DNA of 64,000 nucleotides from Planctomycetota bacterium (GTDB taxonomy: Bacteria > Planctomycetota > UBA1135 > GCA-002686595). Positions 36,230 through 45,521 of this stretch are shown here, in pieces. The stretch covers positions 90,961-154,960 of the forward strand of contig JAPLOF010000023.1 in the NCBI GenBank assembly GCA_026692665.1, given 5' to 3'. Position 1 is the first letter of the stretch; each line of letters opens with the position of its first letter. The notes beneath the pieces were generated by a model. The model did not search any database and was not told the DNA's origin. It was given only the letters and a program-made list of their open reading frames with translations. The translations under genes were made by a program, and so were the position numbers.

Positions 36230-37747
36230 ATGAGCACGCGAGACGCGGAGGTGGGACGGAGCGGGAGGATCCTGCGCTGGATCGAGCGGGTGGGGAACGG
36301 ACTGCCGCACCCCGCGACGCTCTTCCTGTGCCTGGCCGTCCTCGTCGTCGTCGCCTCGGAGCTCGCGGTGCGCTCCGGCGTGGAGGTCGCGAGGCCCGGG
36401 ACCGGCGAGATCGTGCGGCCGGTCAGCTTGATGACCATCGACGGGCTGCACCGGATCCTCACCTCGCTGGTGACGAACTTCACGGGCTTCGCGCCGCTCG
36501 GGACCGTGCTCGTGGCGCTGCTCGGCATCGGGATCGCGGAGTCCAGCGGATTCATCGGCACGAGCATGCGCCTGTTCGTGCTCAAGGCGCCGCGGAACCT
36601 GCTGACGCTCGTCGTCGTGTTCGCCGGCGTGATGTCCAACACCGCCAGCGAGATCGGCTACGTGCTGCTCGTGCCGCTCGCGGCCCTGATCTTCGCCGCG
36701 GCCGGACGACACCCGATCGCGGGCCTGGCGGCGGCATTCGCCGGCGTTTCGGGGGGATACAGCGCGAACCTCTTCCTCGGGACCATCGATCCCCTGCTGG
36801 CCGGACTCACCCAGGAAGCGGCGCGCATCCTCGAGCCGGGCCGCCTGGTGAACCCGGCCTGCAACTACTACTTCATGGCCGTGTCCACGTTCCTGATCAC
36901 CGGCGTGGGCTGGCTGATCACCGACCGTTTCGTGGAGCCGAAGCTGCCGCCGTGGAAGGACTCGGGCGGGGACGATTCCGCGCTGCGGCCGCTCTCGGCG
37001 GAGGAGCGTCGGGGCCTCCTCTACGCCGGCGTCGCGGGAGCGGTGTTCACGGCCCTGATCGTGTGGGGCACGGTCCCGTCGGACGGATACCTGCGCGACC
37101 CGAAAACGGGCGACCTCCTGCACTCCCCGTTCCTCTCGGGAATCGTGGCGCTGATCTTCGCCGCGGGCGCGCTGCTCGGGATCGCCTACGGAGTGGGAGC
37201 GCGCACGATCCGATCCGACGCGGCCGTCATGAAGGGCATGGCGAAGTCCATGGAGACGCTCGCCTCCTACCTCGTGCTCGTCTTCTTCGCCGCGCAGTTC
37301 GTGGCGTTCTTCAACTGGACCAACCTGGGCCTCGTCGTGGCGGTCAAGGGCGCGAGCGTGCTCCAGGCGTCGGGTCTGTCGGGCGTGCCGCTCATGATCG
37401 GGTTCATCCTGCTGACGGCCTTCCTCAACCTCTTCATGGGCAGTGCCTCGGCGAAGTGGGCGATCATGGCGCCGATCTTCGTGCCGATGTTCCAGATCCT
37501 GGGCTATGCGCCCGAGCTGACGCAGGCCGCCTACCGCGTCGGCGATTCCTGCACGAACATCGTGTCGCCGATGATGAGCTACTTCGCGCTGATCATCGCC
37601 TTCTTCCAGCGCTACCAGAAGGAGGCCGGCATCGGGACCCTGATCGCGACGATGCTGCCGTACTCGATCGCCTTTCTCATCACATGGAGCGCACTGCTCG
37701 GCGCGTGGATGGCCTTCGGACTGCCGCTCGGCCCGGGCGCGAGCTGA
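36230..37747 (+). CDS. AbgT family transporter
   Basis: 505 residues starting at an ATG with a strong SD (GGAGGA at 36216-36221). Family signatures include [42 protein letters not shown], the [15 protein letters not shown] hairpin and the late motif [22 protein letters not shown]. About twelve to thirteen membrane segments are expected. AbgT proteins import p-aminobenzoyl-glutamate or export antimetabolites such as sulfonamides; which applies here is unknown. A 231-bp gap upstream (35999-36229) holds no recognisable gene. A palindrome follows the stop. Confidence 0.88.
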   Translation: MSTRDAEVGRSGRILRWIERVGNGLPHPATLFLCLAVLVVVASELAVRSGVEVARPGTGEIVRPVSLMTIDGLHRILTSLVTNFTGFAPLGTVLVALLGIGIAESSGFIGTSMRLFVLKAPRNLLTLVVVFAGVMSNTASEIGYVLLVPLAALIFAAAGRHPIAGLAAAFAGVSGGYSANLFLGTIDPLLAGLTQEAARILEPGRLVNPACNYYFMAVSTFLITGVGWLITDRFVEPKLPPWKDSGGDDSALRPLSAEERRGLLYAGVAGAVFTALIVWGTVPSDGYLRDPKTGDLLHSPFLSGIVALIFAAGALLGIAYGVGARTIRSDAAVMKGMAKSMETLASYLVLVFFAAQFVAFFNWTNLGLVVAVKGASVLQASGLSGVPLMIGFILLTAFLNLFMGSASAKWAIMAPIFVPMFQILGYAPELTQAAYRVGDSCTNIVSPMMSYFALIIAFFQRYQKEAGIGTLIATMLPYSIAFLITWSALLGAWMAFGLPLGPGAS

Positions 37748-37841
37748 ACTGCTGCGCGCGGTGCCTGGCTAACTTGCCGCGAGTTGGCCCATCTCTGGGT
37801 CAACTCGCGTGAAGTTAGCCAGGCACCGCTCGCAGCAGTTC
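37746..37841. repeat. 96-bp palindrome with AGCCAGGCAC core
   Basis: The left arm (37746-37790) runs GAACTGCTGCGCGCGGTGCC then TGGCTAACTTGCCGCGAGTT. The right arm (37797-37841) is its reverse complement with about four mismatches, and the loop is ATCTCT. It begins inside the AbgT stop codon and ends 2 bp before the stop of the convergent sigma-54 activator gene, so it fills the whole gap. Confidence 0.88.
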
Positions 37842-37843
37842 GC

Positions 37844-38734
37844 TCAGGCGGGGGCGATCGGCGCGCCGAGGTCCGCGGGCACGATCGTGCCTTGGGCGAA
37901 CACGGCGGCTCGCCGGATCACGTTCTCGAGCTCGCGCACGTTGCCGGGCCACTTCCAGGCTTCCAGCGCGGCCATCGCCTCGCCCGTGATGCCGATCTCG
38001 CGGCCCATCTCGCCGGCGAGCTTCTCGAGGAAGAAGTGCACGAGCCGGGGCACGTCGCCGGTTCGCTCGCGCAGCGGCGGGAGCTGCAGCGTGATCACGT
38101 TCAGGCGGAAGTAGAGGTCCTCGCGGAAGGTCCCCTGCTTGCACATCGCGGCGAGGTCCTTGTTCGTCGCGGCGACGATGCGCACGTCGACCTTGATCAT
38201 CTTGTTCGAGCCGACTGGGCGTACCTCGCCCTCCTGCAGCACGCGCAGGAGCTTGCTCTGCATCGAGAGCGGCATGTCGCCGATCTCGTCCAGGAACACC
38301 GTGCCGCCGTTCGCGGCCACGAAGTGTCCCTGGCGGTCGACGTGCGCGCCGGTGAACGAGCCCTTGGCGTGACCGAACAGCTCGCTCTCGAGCAGGTTGG
38401 CGGGCACCGCGGCGCAGTTCTCAGCGAGGAAGAGCTTCGACTTGCGCTTGCCGTGCTCGTGCAGCGCCTTCGCGACGAGCTCCTTCCCCGTGCCGGTCTC
38501 GCCCAGGATCAGCGCACTGACGTCGGTCGCAGCGACCTTGCCCAGCAGCTCGAACAGCGCGCGCATCTTGGCGCTGTCGCCCACGATGCCGAACCGCTGC
38601 GGAATCGCGCCCTGGACCGGCGTCGCGGCGGAGACGAGCTCGCGCCAGGCGGTCTCGAGGGCCACGAGATCCCCGGACTTCCGGGCTTCGTCGACGAGCG
38701 CGCCGAGACGCGCGCGGAGATCGCTGTCGCTCAT
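37844..38734 (-). CDS. Sigma-54 interaction AAA+ activator without DNA-binding domain
   Basis: 296 residues. A short N-terminal helical part (1-50) with no receiver or GAF domain leads into a complete bEBP core: Walker A GETGTGKE (79-86), the sigma-54 contact loop GSFTGA (125-130, variant of GAFTGA), Walker B GGTVFLDEIGD, sensor and arginine-finger region FREDLYFRLNV, and the helical lid WPGNVRELENVIRRAAV. The protein ends just after the lid and has no Fis-type HTH, so it cannot bind an enhancer in the usual way. Its start overlaps the helicase stop in ATGA, implying translational coupling. Confidence 0.85.
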   Translation of the reverse strand: MSDSDLRARLGALVDEARKSGDLVALETAWRELVSAATPVQGAIPQRFGIVGDSAKMRALFELLGKVAATDVSALILGETGTGKELVAKALHEHGKRKSKLFLAENCAAVPANLLESELFGHAKGSFTGAHVDRQGHFVAANGGTVFLDEIGDMPLSMQSKLLRVLQEGEVRPVGSNKMIKVDVRIVAATNKDLAAMCKQGTFREDLYFRLNVITLQLPPLRERTGDVPRLVHFFLEKLAGEMGREIGITGEAMAALEAWKWPGNVRELENVIRRAAVFAQGTIVPADLGAPIAPA

Positions 38735-41010
38735 CGCGAGGCGCTTCCGATCTTCTTGAGCTTCGCGTACTGCAGCAGCAGCGTCTTCGTCCCGTGTGCC
38801 GGGAATCGGACCGTGGCGCGCGCATTCACGCCACGGCCCTGCAACGTCTCGATGACCCCGCGACCGAAGTGATCGTGCTCGACGCGATCCCCGGCGGCGA
38901 GGTCGGGGATCTGCGGCGGAGGCTCGAAGGCGCCCAGGACCACGAGTTCGTCCTCCTCCGGCGGAGCGCCCGAGAGCAGTTGCTTCGGGATCTCGGAGAG
39001 GAACCGCGACGGCGAACGGAACGACCATTCGCCGAACGTACGCCGCGAGCGCGCGTGGCTCAGGTGCAGTCGATCGGCCGCGCGCGTGAGGCCGACGTAG
39101 AAGAGTCGGCGTTCCTCCTCGATGCCCGATTCGGCATCGGAGCCCTCCTCGGCCTGACGGATCGCGCGGACGTGCGGGAGGATCTCCTCTTCGCAGCCGG
39201 CCAGGAACACGACCGGGAATTCCAGCCCTTTCGCGGCGTGGAGCGTCATCAGGGTGACGCGGTCCGTATCGTCCTCGAGCGCGTCGGCGTCGCTGACGAG
39301 CGCGATCTCCTCCAGGAATCCGGGCAGTCCGCCGCGCACTTCCTCGCCGTTCGCGCGCCGTGCGAGCACGTCCTCCTCGTACGCATCGGCGTGGCCGACG
39401 AGCTCCTCGACGTTGGCCTCGCGGTCGACGTCCTGCTCGGTCGCCATCTCGGAGTACCAGGCGGCCGTGTCGATCAGGCCCAGGATCCCGCGAAGAGCGA
39501 GCCCGGCCGGCAGCTGCGCGATCTCGCCGAGCTTCGTCGCCAGCCCGGCGAACGACTCGAGCCCGCCCTTCGCGCGACCGCGGATCTGCGACCGCAGCTC
39601 GGTCGAGCGCGCCGCTTCGAGCTGGGATATGCGCCGATCGGCCGCGAAACGCTGCAGCTGCTCGAGCGACTTGTCGCCGATGCCGCGCGCCGGCGTGTTC
39701 ACCGCGCGGCGGAACGCGACGTCGTCGCGGGGGTTCACGGCCAGCTTGGCGTAGGCGACGAGGTCCTTGATCTCGCGGCGCTCGTAGAACTCGGTGCCCG
39801 CGACGACCTGGTACGGGATGCGCGCGAGCCGCAGCGCCGTCTCGATCGCACGCTGCAGGAAATTCACGCGGTAGAACACCGCGATCTCCTTGGCCTTCAC
39901 GCCCTCGCGCCGCAGCGAGAGGATCTTCTCGGCGATGCGTTCGCCCTCGTCCTGCTCGTTCTCGCACTCGAGGACCGCGATGCGCTCGCCGTCGCCGCGC
40001 TCGCTCCACAGGTCCTTCCGCTTGCGCTGCGAATTGCGCTCGATCACGGCCTGCGCGGCCTTCAGGACCGTGTTCACCGAGCGGTAGTTCTGCTCGAGCA
40101 GCACGACGCGGCAGCCGGGGAAGTCGCGCTCGAAGTCGAGGATGTTCTGGATGTCCGCCCCGCGCCAGCCGTAGATCGACTGGTCCGGATCGCCGCACAC
40201 CGCGACGTTGCCGTAGCGCGAGCCGAGGTGGCGCACGATCCGGTACTGGACACGGTTCGTGTCCTGGTACTCGTCGACGAGCAGGTGCTCGAACCGCTCG
40301 GCGTATGCGTCGCGCACGCCGGGATGGCGCTCGAAGAGCTCGAGCACCTTGACCAGGAGGTCGTCGAAGTCGAGAGCGTTCGACGCGCGCAGCGACTCTT
40401 CGTAGCGCTTGCGGACGCGGGTGAAGACCTCGGTCTCCAGCGCGCCATCGCCCGACTCCTCGTCTGCCACGACGCGCGCGACGTCGGCGTCCTCGGGCGC
40501 CTCGTAGCCCTGGTTCTTCCAGTTGCTGATCCAGCCCCCGACGACGGCCGGCTTGAAGCGCGTCACGTCGTAGTCCGAGTCCTGGATCGCGCGCTTGATC
40601 ACCGACTGGCGATCGCCCGTGTCGTAGATCGTGAAGTCGCGGGTGTACCCGCCCAGGATCTCGATCTCGCGCCGCAGGATCCGCGCACCCATCGAGTGGA
40701 ACGTGCTGATCCACGCGCGACTGGCCTCGGGCAGGATCTGCGCCACACGCTCGCGCATCTCGCGCGCGGCCTTGTTCGTGAACGTGATCGCCAGGATCCG
40801 ACGCGGATCGACGTGGCGGTTGCGCGCCAGCCAGGCGATCCGCCGGGTGATGACCCGAGTCTTGCCCGACCCCGGCCCGGCCACGATGAGCATCGCTCCC
40901 GAGTCGTGCGTCACGGCCTCGACCTGCGCCGCGTTCAGTCCGCGCAGGAGATCCTCGCGCGGCGCCTCTGGCCGGGCGTGCGTCGAGAAGAGATCGCCGG
41001 TCGCGCTCAT
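38731..41010 (-). CDS. pcrA: UvrD/PcrA-type SF1A DNA helicase
   Basis: 759 residues with the full motif series. Q-motif LNAAQVEAVTH, Walker A AGPGSGKTR (Lys50), motif Ia TFTNKAAREM, motif II VDEYQDTNRVQ, motif III GDPDQSIYGWRGAD, motif IV QNYRS, motif V VTLMTLHAAKGLEFPVVFLAG and motif VI EERRLFYVGLTRAAD are all visible. The C-terminal tail ends with a PcrA/UvrD-like Tudor segment (GDRVEHDHFGRGVIE). It unwinds 3'-5' in nucleotide excision repair and replication-fork maintenance. TAGGAT ends 10 nt upstream of the ATG. It is the first gene of a two-gene unit with the sigma-54 activator. Confidence 0.93.
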   Translation of the reverse strand: MSATGDLFSTHARPEAPREDLLRGLNAAQVEAVTHDSGAMLIVAGPGSGKTRVITRRIAWLARNRHVDPRRILAITFTNKAAREMRERVAQILPEASRAWISTFHSMGARILRREIEILGGYTRDFTIYDTGDRQSVIKRAIQDSDYDVTRFKPAVVGGWISNWKNQGYEAPEDADVARVVADEESGDGALETEVFTRVRKRYEESLRASNALDFDDLLVKVLELFERHPGVRDAYAERFEHLLVDEYQDTNRVQYRIVRHLGSRYGNVAVCGDPDQSIYGWRGADIQNILDFERDFPGCRVVLLEQNYRSVNTVLKAAQAVIERNSQRKRKDLWSERGDGERIAVLECENEQDEGERIAEKILSLRREGVKAKEIAVFYRVNFLQRAIETALRLARIPYQVVAGTEFYERREIKDLVAYAKLAVNPRDDVAFRRAVNTPARGIGDKSLEQLQRFAADRRISQLEAARSTELRSQIRGRAKGGLESFAGLATKLGEIAQLPAGLALRGILGLIDTAAWYSEMATEQDVDREANVEELVGHADAYEEDVLARRANGEEVRGGLPGFLEEIALVSDADALEDDTDRVTLMTLHAAKGLEFPVVFLAGCEEEILPHVRAIRQAEEGSDAESGIEEERRLFYVGLTRAADRLHLSHARSRRTFGEWSFRSPSRFLSEIPKQLLSGAPPEEDELVVLGAFEPPPQIPDLAAGDRVEHDHFGRGVIETLQGRGVNARATVRFPAHGTKTLLLQYAKLKKIGSASR

Positions 41011-41020
41011 CGGGGCGAGG

Positions 41021-41026
41021 ATCCTA
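41021..41026 (-). promoter_or_regulatory. -10-like TAGGAT for the helicase operon
   Basis: On the minus strand TAGGAT ends 10 nt before the ATG at 41010. Confidence 0.38.
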
Positions 41027-41078
41027 CTGGAATCGTGTTCCCGTCCGCGCCTGGAACCGGGCGTCGCCAAGGCGCAGC

Positions 41079-42794
41079 ATGGGCCGGATGGAGCCGAGTT
41101 CCGAAGGCTTGAGCCCCCGGGGTCCGAGCGCGCGGCGCGTGTGGATCGGGCTCGCGGCCCTCGTCCTCCTCGCGGCGGCGCTGCGCTGGCCAGCCACGAC
41201 GCGGCTCCTGCCGCACGCGCCCGAGCCCGACGCCTACGTGGTGAACCTCGCGCAGGACTATCGCCACGATCCCGCGCTCGTGCAGCACGTGGACTATGCC
41301 GAGCGCTATCCGGTGCTCCTGGCGCGCCTCCTGTCCGTCCTGCCGTGGCCCGCGCCGGAGGTCGATCCAGCCCGCCCGGGCGCCGCGGACGCGATGCTGC
41401 GGGCGGGCTCGGGGCCGTACCAGGCCGGGCGCTGGCTCGTCCTCGCGATCGCGCTCCTCGCGATCCCGGGGACTTGGCTCGTGGCTCGCCGGCTCGCCGG
41501 CGAGCGGGCCGCCTGGATCGCGAGCGCGCTCGTCGCGACGTCCATGCTGCACGCCCTGTTCTCGACCCAGGCGCGGCCGCACGCGCCCCAGGCGGCCTTC
41601 GGAGTCCTGGCGGTCTGGGCCGCGATGCGGATGGCGGAGAGACTTTCGATCGGTCGCTGTGCTGCGGCCGTGGCACTCGCGTCGCTCGCGCTCGCGACGC
41701 TGCAGATCGGCGCGTCGACGTTGCCTCCGCTCCTGGTCGCAGCGTGGCTCGCCGGCGGTTCCAGGGGAGCGCGCGTCGGGCGCGCCGTCCTGCTGCCGGG
41801 TCTCGCGATCGTCGGCGCTCTGTGGGCCTACCCCTTCGCCTTGAACTTCCTCGACCACGGTCTGCGGCTGGGCGGGAGCGGCGCGCACGAGGTCGACTTC
41901 AGAGCCGCGGATTTCAGCGGTTTCGGCGAGTTGGCCCGGCGCCTGGCCGAGCACGATCCGGCCCTGTTCCTGTACGCGGCCGCCGGCCTCGCGAGCGTGC
42001 TCGTGCGCTGGCGGGCGAGCGCCCGCGCCCTGATCCGAGAGCGCGACGTCACGATCGCGTGCGCCTTCGCGCTGCCTTATCTCGCCGTCGTCGGCCCCCT
42101 GAACGAGGTCTTCGAGCGCTTCCTGCTGCCGCTCCTGCCCTGGATCGCGACGCTGGGCGCCGCGGTTCTCGTGCGCCTCGCCGGCCCCAAGCCGGGACGA
42201 TCCGCGGCGGTGGGCGCGATCGCCGTCGCCGCGCCGCTCCTCCTGTTGCTGCAGTTCGCGCGCGTCTCCGCGGCGCCCGATTCGTACGAGCTCGCCACGC
42301 GCTGGTTCGCGGAGCAGGAAGACTCCCGCTCGGCGCGGGTCATCCTGAGTCCTGGCCTCGTGCTGCCCGTGCCCTTCGAGGCTGAGTCGCTGCGAGCCGA
42401 CCTCTCCGACCGATCCGGGCGCACGAGCGCCTGGCCGCAGTACCAGGGAACGCGCCCCGATGAGGAGTTCCCCGCCTGGCGTCTGCCCCACTACATGACG
42501 CCCGGCCGACTGTCGCAGAAACCGGAGGAGGGACTCGCGGCCTGGTTCGAGGGCCTGCGACCGCGCTACGTGGTGCTCGAACGGTCCAAGAAGAACCTGT
42601 TCCTGGCCGGCGGCCGCGAGCTGGCCGAGCTGACGCGGACCCGCGGCACGCTGGTGTTCCAGACCGGAGGCGAGGCGCCCGGCATCGAGGAACTCGGCTT
42701 GCTCCACTACCAGGCGATGGACGGCTACGTGCGCCGCCTGCTGCGTACCGAACGGTTCGGCGCGGCCCTCGAGGTCTGGCGGCTCGAGCCCTGA
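41079..42794 (+). CDS. Polytopic membrane glycosyltransferase (GT-C fold, ArnT/GT39-like)
   Basis: 571 residues with about ten to twelve hydrophobic segments. A typical GT-C first loop follows TM1 with acidic residues (PHAPEPDAYVVNLAQDYRHD), then successive segments such as WLVLAIALLAIPGTWLVARRL and AAAVALASLALATLQIGAST. The periplasmic C-terminal domain (about residues 400-571) is soluble. Such enzymes transfer a sugar or aminosugar from a lipid carrier on the outer face of the inner membrane; donor and acceptor are unknown. A second in-frame ATG at 41088 is possible. Only 25 bp separate it from the molybdenum hydroxylase genes on the same strand. Confidence 0.7.
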   Translation: MGRMEPSSEGLSPRGPSARRVWIGLAALVLLAAALRWPATTRLLPHAPEPDAYVVNLAQDYRHDPALVQHVDYAERYPVLLARLLSVLPWPAPEVDPARPGAADAMLRAGSGPYQAGRWLVLAIALLAIPGTWLVARRLAGERAAWIASALVATSMLHALFSTQARPHAPQAAFGVLAVWAAMRMAERLSIGRCAAAVALASLALATLQIGASTLPPLLVAAWLAGGSRGARVGRAVLLPGLAIVGALWAYPFALNFLDHGLRLGGSGAHEVDFRAADFSGFGELARRLAEHDPALFLYAAAGLASVLVRWRASARALIRERDVTIACAFALPYLAVVGPLNEVFERFLLPLLPWIATLGAAVLVRLAGPKPGRSAAVGAIAVAAPLLLLLQFARVSAAPDSYELATRWFAEQEDSRSARVILSPGLVLPVPFEAESLRADLSDRSGRTSAWPQYQGTRPDEEFPAWRLPHYMTPGRLSQKPEEGLAAWFEGLRPRYVVLERSKKNLFLAGGRELAELTRTRGTLVFQTGGEAPGIEELGLLHYQAMDGYVRRLLRTERFGAALEVWRLEP

Positions 42795-42819
42795 CTTGCA
42801 GGTGAGCGCGCGGGAAGCG

Positions 42820-45030
42820 ATGGTCCACCCGATGGAGCGCTTCATTGGCCGGGATCTCGCGCGGCCCGACGGGCCGGCGAAGGTGCGCGGCGAGGCGGTC
42901 TACGTCGCGGACCTGCGCGTACCCGGTGCGTGGGTCGGCGGCACGGTGCGCTCGGACGTCGCGCGCGGCGTGCTGCGCGGGTTCGAGCGCGATCCGGCCT
43001 TCGACTGGAAGCGCGTCACCTTCGTGACCGCGGCGGACATCCCGGGCGAAAACGTGCAGGCGCTGATCGTCGACGACCAGCCCGTGCTCGCGTCCGGCGC
43101 GATCGAGCACTGGGGCGAGCCGCTGGCGCTGATCGCGGCGCCCGACGTGGCGACGCTCGAGGCAGCGCTCGCGGCCGTGCGGCCGCGCATCGATCCCGTC
43201 GCGCCGAACTTCGATCCCGAGCTCTCGACGCGCGTCTTCAAGTCGATCCGCATCGCGAAGGGCGACGTCGACGCGGTCTTCGGAGCGCTGCCGGCCGGCG
43301 CGATCGTGGTCGAGGGGACGTACCGCACCGACAGCCAGGAACAGCTCTACATCGAGCCGCAGGGCTGCATCGCCTGGCCGCCGGAGGCCGACGGCACGAT
43401 CACGGTGAAGGGCTCGCTGCAGTGCCCGCACTACGTGCGCAAGGCGCTCGTGCGCTGTTTCGGCATCGCGCCCGAGAGCGCGCGCGTCGTCCAGATGGAG
43501 ACCGGGGGCGGGTTCGGCGGCAAGGAGGAGTATCCGTCGGTCGTCGCGTGCCACGCGGCGTTGCTGGCGCGCGCGGCCCAGCGGCCGGTGAAGCTGATCT
43601 ACGACCGGCACGAAGATTTGGCGGTCACGCCCAAGCGCCATCCCGGCCGCGTGAAGTTGCGCGCGGCGTTCTCGGGCGAAGGGACCGCGCTCGCGCTCGA
43701 CGCCGACGTGCTGTTCGACGGAGGCGCGTACACGACGCTGTCGCCGGTCGTTTTGTCGCGCGGCACGTTGCACGCGTCGGGGCCCTACCGCTGGCCGAGC
43801 GCGCGCATCGTGGGTCGTGTCGTCGCGACGAACCACGTGCCCTACGGCGCGTTCCGCGGGTTCGGCGCGCCGCAGACGTGCTTCGCGATCGAGCGGCTGT
43901 TCGATCGCGCAGCGCGCGAGCTCGCGATCCACCCGTACGCACTGCGGCGCCAGAACGCGCTCGTCGCAGGCGACACGACGGCCACCGGACAACTGCTCGA
44001 GCACAGCGTCGGATCCATGCAAGTGCTCGACGCGATCGCGCGCTCGAGCGCGTTCGACCGCCATGCGTGGTGCGCGCCGCGCGCGGGAACGGGCGCGAAA
44101 CGGCGCGGCCTGGGCATGTCGTTCTTCTTCCACGGTGCGGGCTTCACCGGGTCGGGCGAGGAGATGCTGAAAGGCCGCGTGCGCGTCGACCTCCTGCCCG
44201 ACGGACGCGCGGAGGTGCTGGCCGGCTCGACCGAGATCGGCCAGGGCACCGACACACTCTTCACCGCCATCGCGGCCGAAGCGCTGGGCGTGGACACTCT
44301 GGACGTCGTGCTCGCGCGGCCCGACACGGCGCGCGTGCCCGATTCGGGGCCGACCGTCGCGTCGCGCACGTGCATGGTCGTCGGTGGGGTCCTCGAGCAG
44401 GCCTGCCGCACGCTGCGATCTCGCGTCGTTGAATCTGGCGGTACCTGGCGCGAGCGCGCGCGCCGCTTCCTCGCGTCGGGCGGCGACGGCAGCGTCACCG
44501 TGACCTACGCCTCGCCCGCCGGAGTGCGCTGGAACGACGCCACCTACCAGGGCGACGCATACCCCGTATTCGGCTGGGCCGCGGACGTCGCCGAGGTCGA
44601 GGTGGACGTCGACACGTGCGAAGTCGACGTGCTGCGCTTCTGGACGGCGGTCGACGTCGGGCACGCGCTCCAGCCACGGCTCGTCGTGGGCCAGATCGAG
44701 GGCGGATCGCTGCAGGCCGTCGGCTGGGCGCAGCGCGAGGTGATCACGACGCGCGACGGCCGCTTCGAGCAGGATCGACTCGCGACGTGCATCGTGCCGA
44801 CGACGCTCGACGCGCCGCGCTTCGACGTGACGCTCGTCGAAGTCCCCTATCCGCACGGGCCTTACGGCGCGAAGGGTGTGGGCGAGCTGCCGATGGACGG
44901 AGGCGCGCCGGCCGTGCTGTCGGCGATCGAGGACGCGCTGGACCTCCACGCCACGCACGTGCCGGCGACTCCCGAGCGGCTTCTCGCACTCTTGGAAGCT
45001 GCATCAGCGACCCCCGTGAGGCGGGCGTGA
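42820..45030 (+). CDS. Xanthine dehydrogenase family, molybdopterin-binding subunit
   Basis: 736 residues. N-terminal hammerhead domain (IGRDLARPDGPAKVRGEAVY), then MoCo domains with QMETGGGFGGKEE (Glu227 region), YGAFRGFGAPQ, AGSTEIGQGTDT and the terminal GPYGAKGVGELPMDGG, in which Glu689 takes the catalytic glutamate position. This is the large subunit of a three-subunit hydroxylase; substrate could be xanthine or another N-heterocycle or aldehyde. Starts at 42820 (ATG, preceded by GGGAAG) and 42832 are both possible; a TTG at 42796 is less likely. The stop overlaps the next start in GTGA. Confidence 0.88.
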   Translation: MVHPMERFIGRDLARPDGPAKVRGEAVYVADLRVPGAWVGGTVRSDVARGVLRGFERDPAFDWKRVTFVTAADIPGENVQALIVDDQPVLASGAIEHWGEPLALIAAPDVATLEAALAAVRPRIDPVAPNFDPELSTRVFKSIRIAKGDVDAVFGALPAGAIVVEGTYRTDSQEQLYIEPQGCIAWPPEADGTITVKGSLQCPHYVRKALVRCFGIAPESARVVQMETGGGFGGKEEYPSVVACHAALLARAAQRPVKLIYDRHEDLAVTPKRHPGRVKLRAAFSGEGTALALDADVLFDGGAYTTLSPVVLSRGTLHASGPYRWPSARIVGRVVATNHVPYGAFRGFGAPQTCFAIERLFDRAARELAIHPYALRRQNALVAGDTTATGQLLEHSVGSMQVLDAIARSSAFDRHAWCAPRAGTGAKRRGLGMSFFFHGAGFTGSGEEMLKGRVRVDLLPDGRAEVLAGSTEIGQGTDTLFTAIAAEALGVDTLDVVLARPDTARVPDSGPTVASRTCMVVGGVLEQACRTLRSRVVESGGTWRERARRFLASGGDGSVTVTYASPAGVRWNDATYQGDAYPVFGWAADVAEVEVDVDTCEVDVLRFWTAVDVGHALQPRLVVGQIEGGSLQAVGWAQREVITTRDGRFEQDRLATCIVPTTLDAPRFDVTLVEVPYPHGPYGAKGVGELPMDGGAPAVLSAIEDALDLHATHVPATPERLLALLEAASATPVRRA

Positions 45031-45521
45031 AGTCGATCTTCGACGAGGCCGACGAGATCGAGATCCGCGTGCGCGTGAACGGCGTCGCCCGGACGCTCTC
45101 CGTCCCGCCCTTGCGCCGGTTGCTCGACGTCCTGCGCGAGGACTTGGGGCTCGCCGGTTCCAAGGAAGGCTGCGGCGAAGGCGAGTGCGGCGCCTGCACG
45201 GTGCTCGTCGACGGCGCCGCCGTCCTGTCCTGCCTTGCGCCGGCGTGCCAAGTCGAGGGAACCGAGGTGGTCACCGTCGAAGGCGCCGGCTTCGAGCGCG
45301 TGCAGGCCTCGTTCCTGGCGCACGGCGGCGCGCAGTGCGGCATCTGCACGCCGGGGATGATCGTGATGACGCGGGCGTGGATCGACGCGTGCCGTCGCGA
45401 CGGCACCGAGCCGACCGAGGACGGTGCGCGCCTCGCGTTGGCGGGCAACCTGTGCCGCTGCACGGGCTACGGCGCGATCATCGCGGCGGCGCTGGCCGCG
45501 GCGCGCGAGGAACGCGCGTGA
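45027..45521 (+). CDS. Xanthine dehydrogenase family, 2Fe-2S subunit
   Basis: 164 residues starting at a GTG that overlaps the upstream stop. Ligands of the first [2Fe-2S] cluster are Cys49, Cys54, Cys57 (KEGCGEGECGACTV) and Cys69. The second cluster uses Cys104 and Cys107 (AQCGICTPGM) with Cys143 and Cys145 (NLCRCTGY). It passes electrons from the molybdenum site to the FAD subunit. The downstream FAD gene starts at a GTGA overlap. Subunit order (large, small, medium) differs from the more common medium-small-large or small-medium-large orders. Confidence 0.92.
   Translation: MKSIFDEADEIEIRVRVNGVARTLSVPPLRRLLDVLREDLGLAGSKEGCGEGECGACTVLVDGAAVLSCLAPACQVEGTEVVTVEGAGFERVQASFLAHGGAQCGICTPGMIVMTRAWIDACRRDGTEPTEDGARLALAGNLCRCTGYGAIIAAALAAAREERA

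Noticed and set aside
31931..37123. 1730-codon open frame extending beyond the M14 peptidase
   Set aside because: The signal peptide at 34426 and the TAGCAT just upstream mark the real start; the rest is antisense to the nitroreductase and AbgT genes.
37844..41010. Helicase plus AAA+ protein as a phage defence pair
   Set aside because: The helicase is a full canonical PcrA/UvrD and the AAA+ protein has clear sigma-54 activator motifs; no nuclease partner is present.
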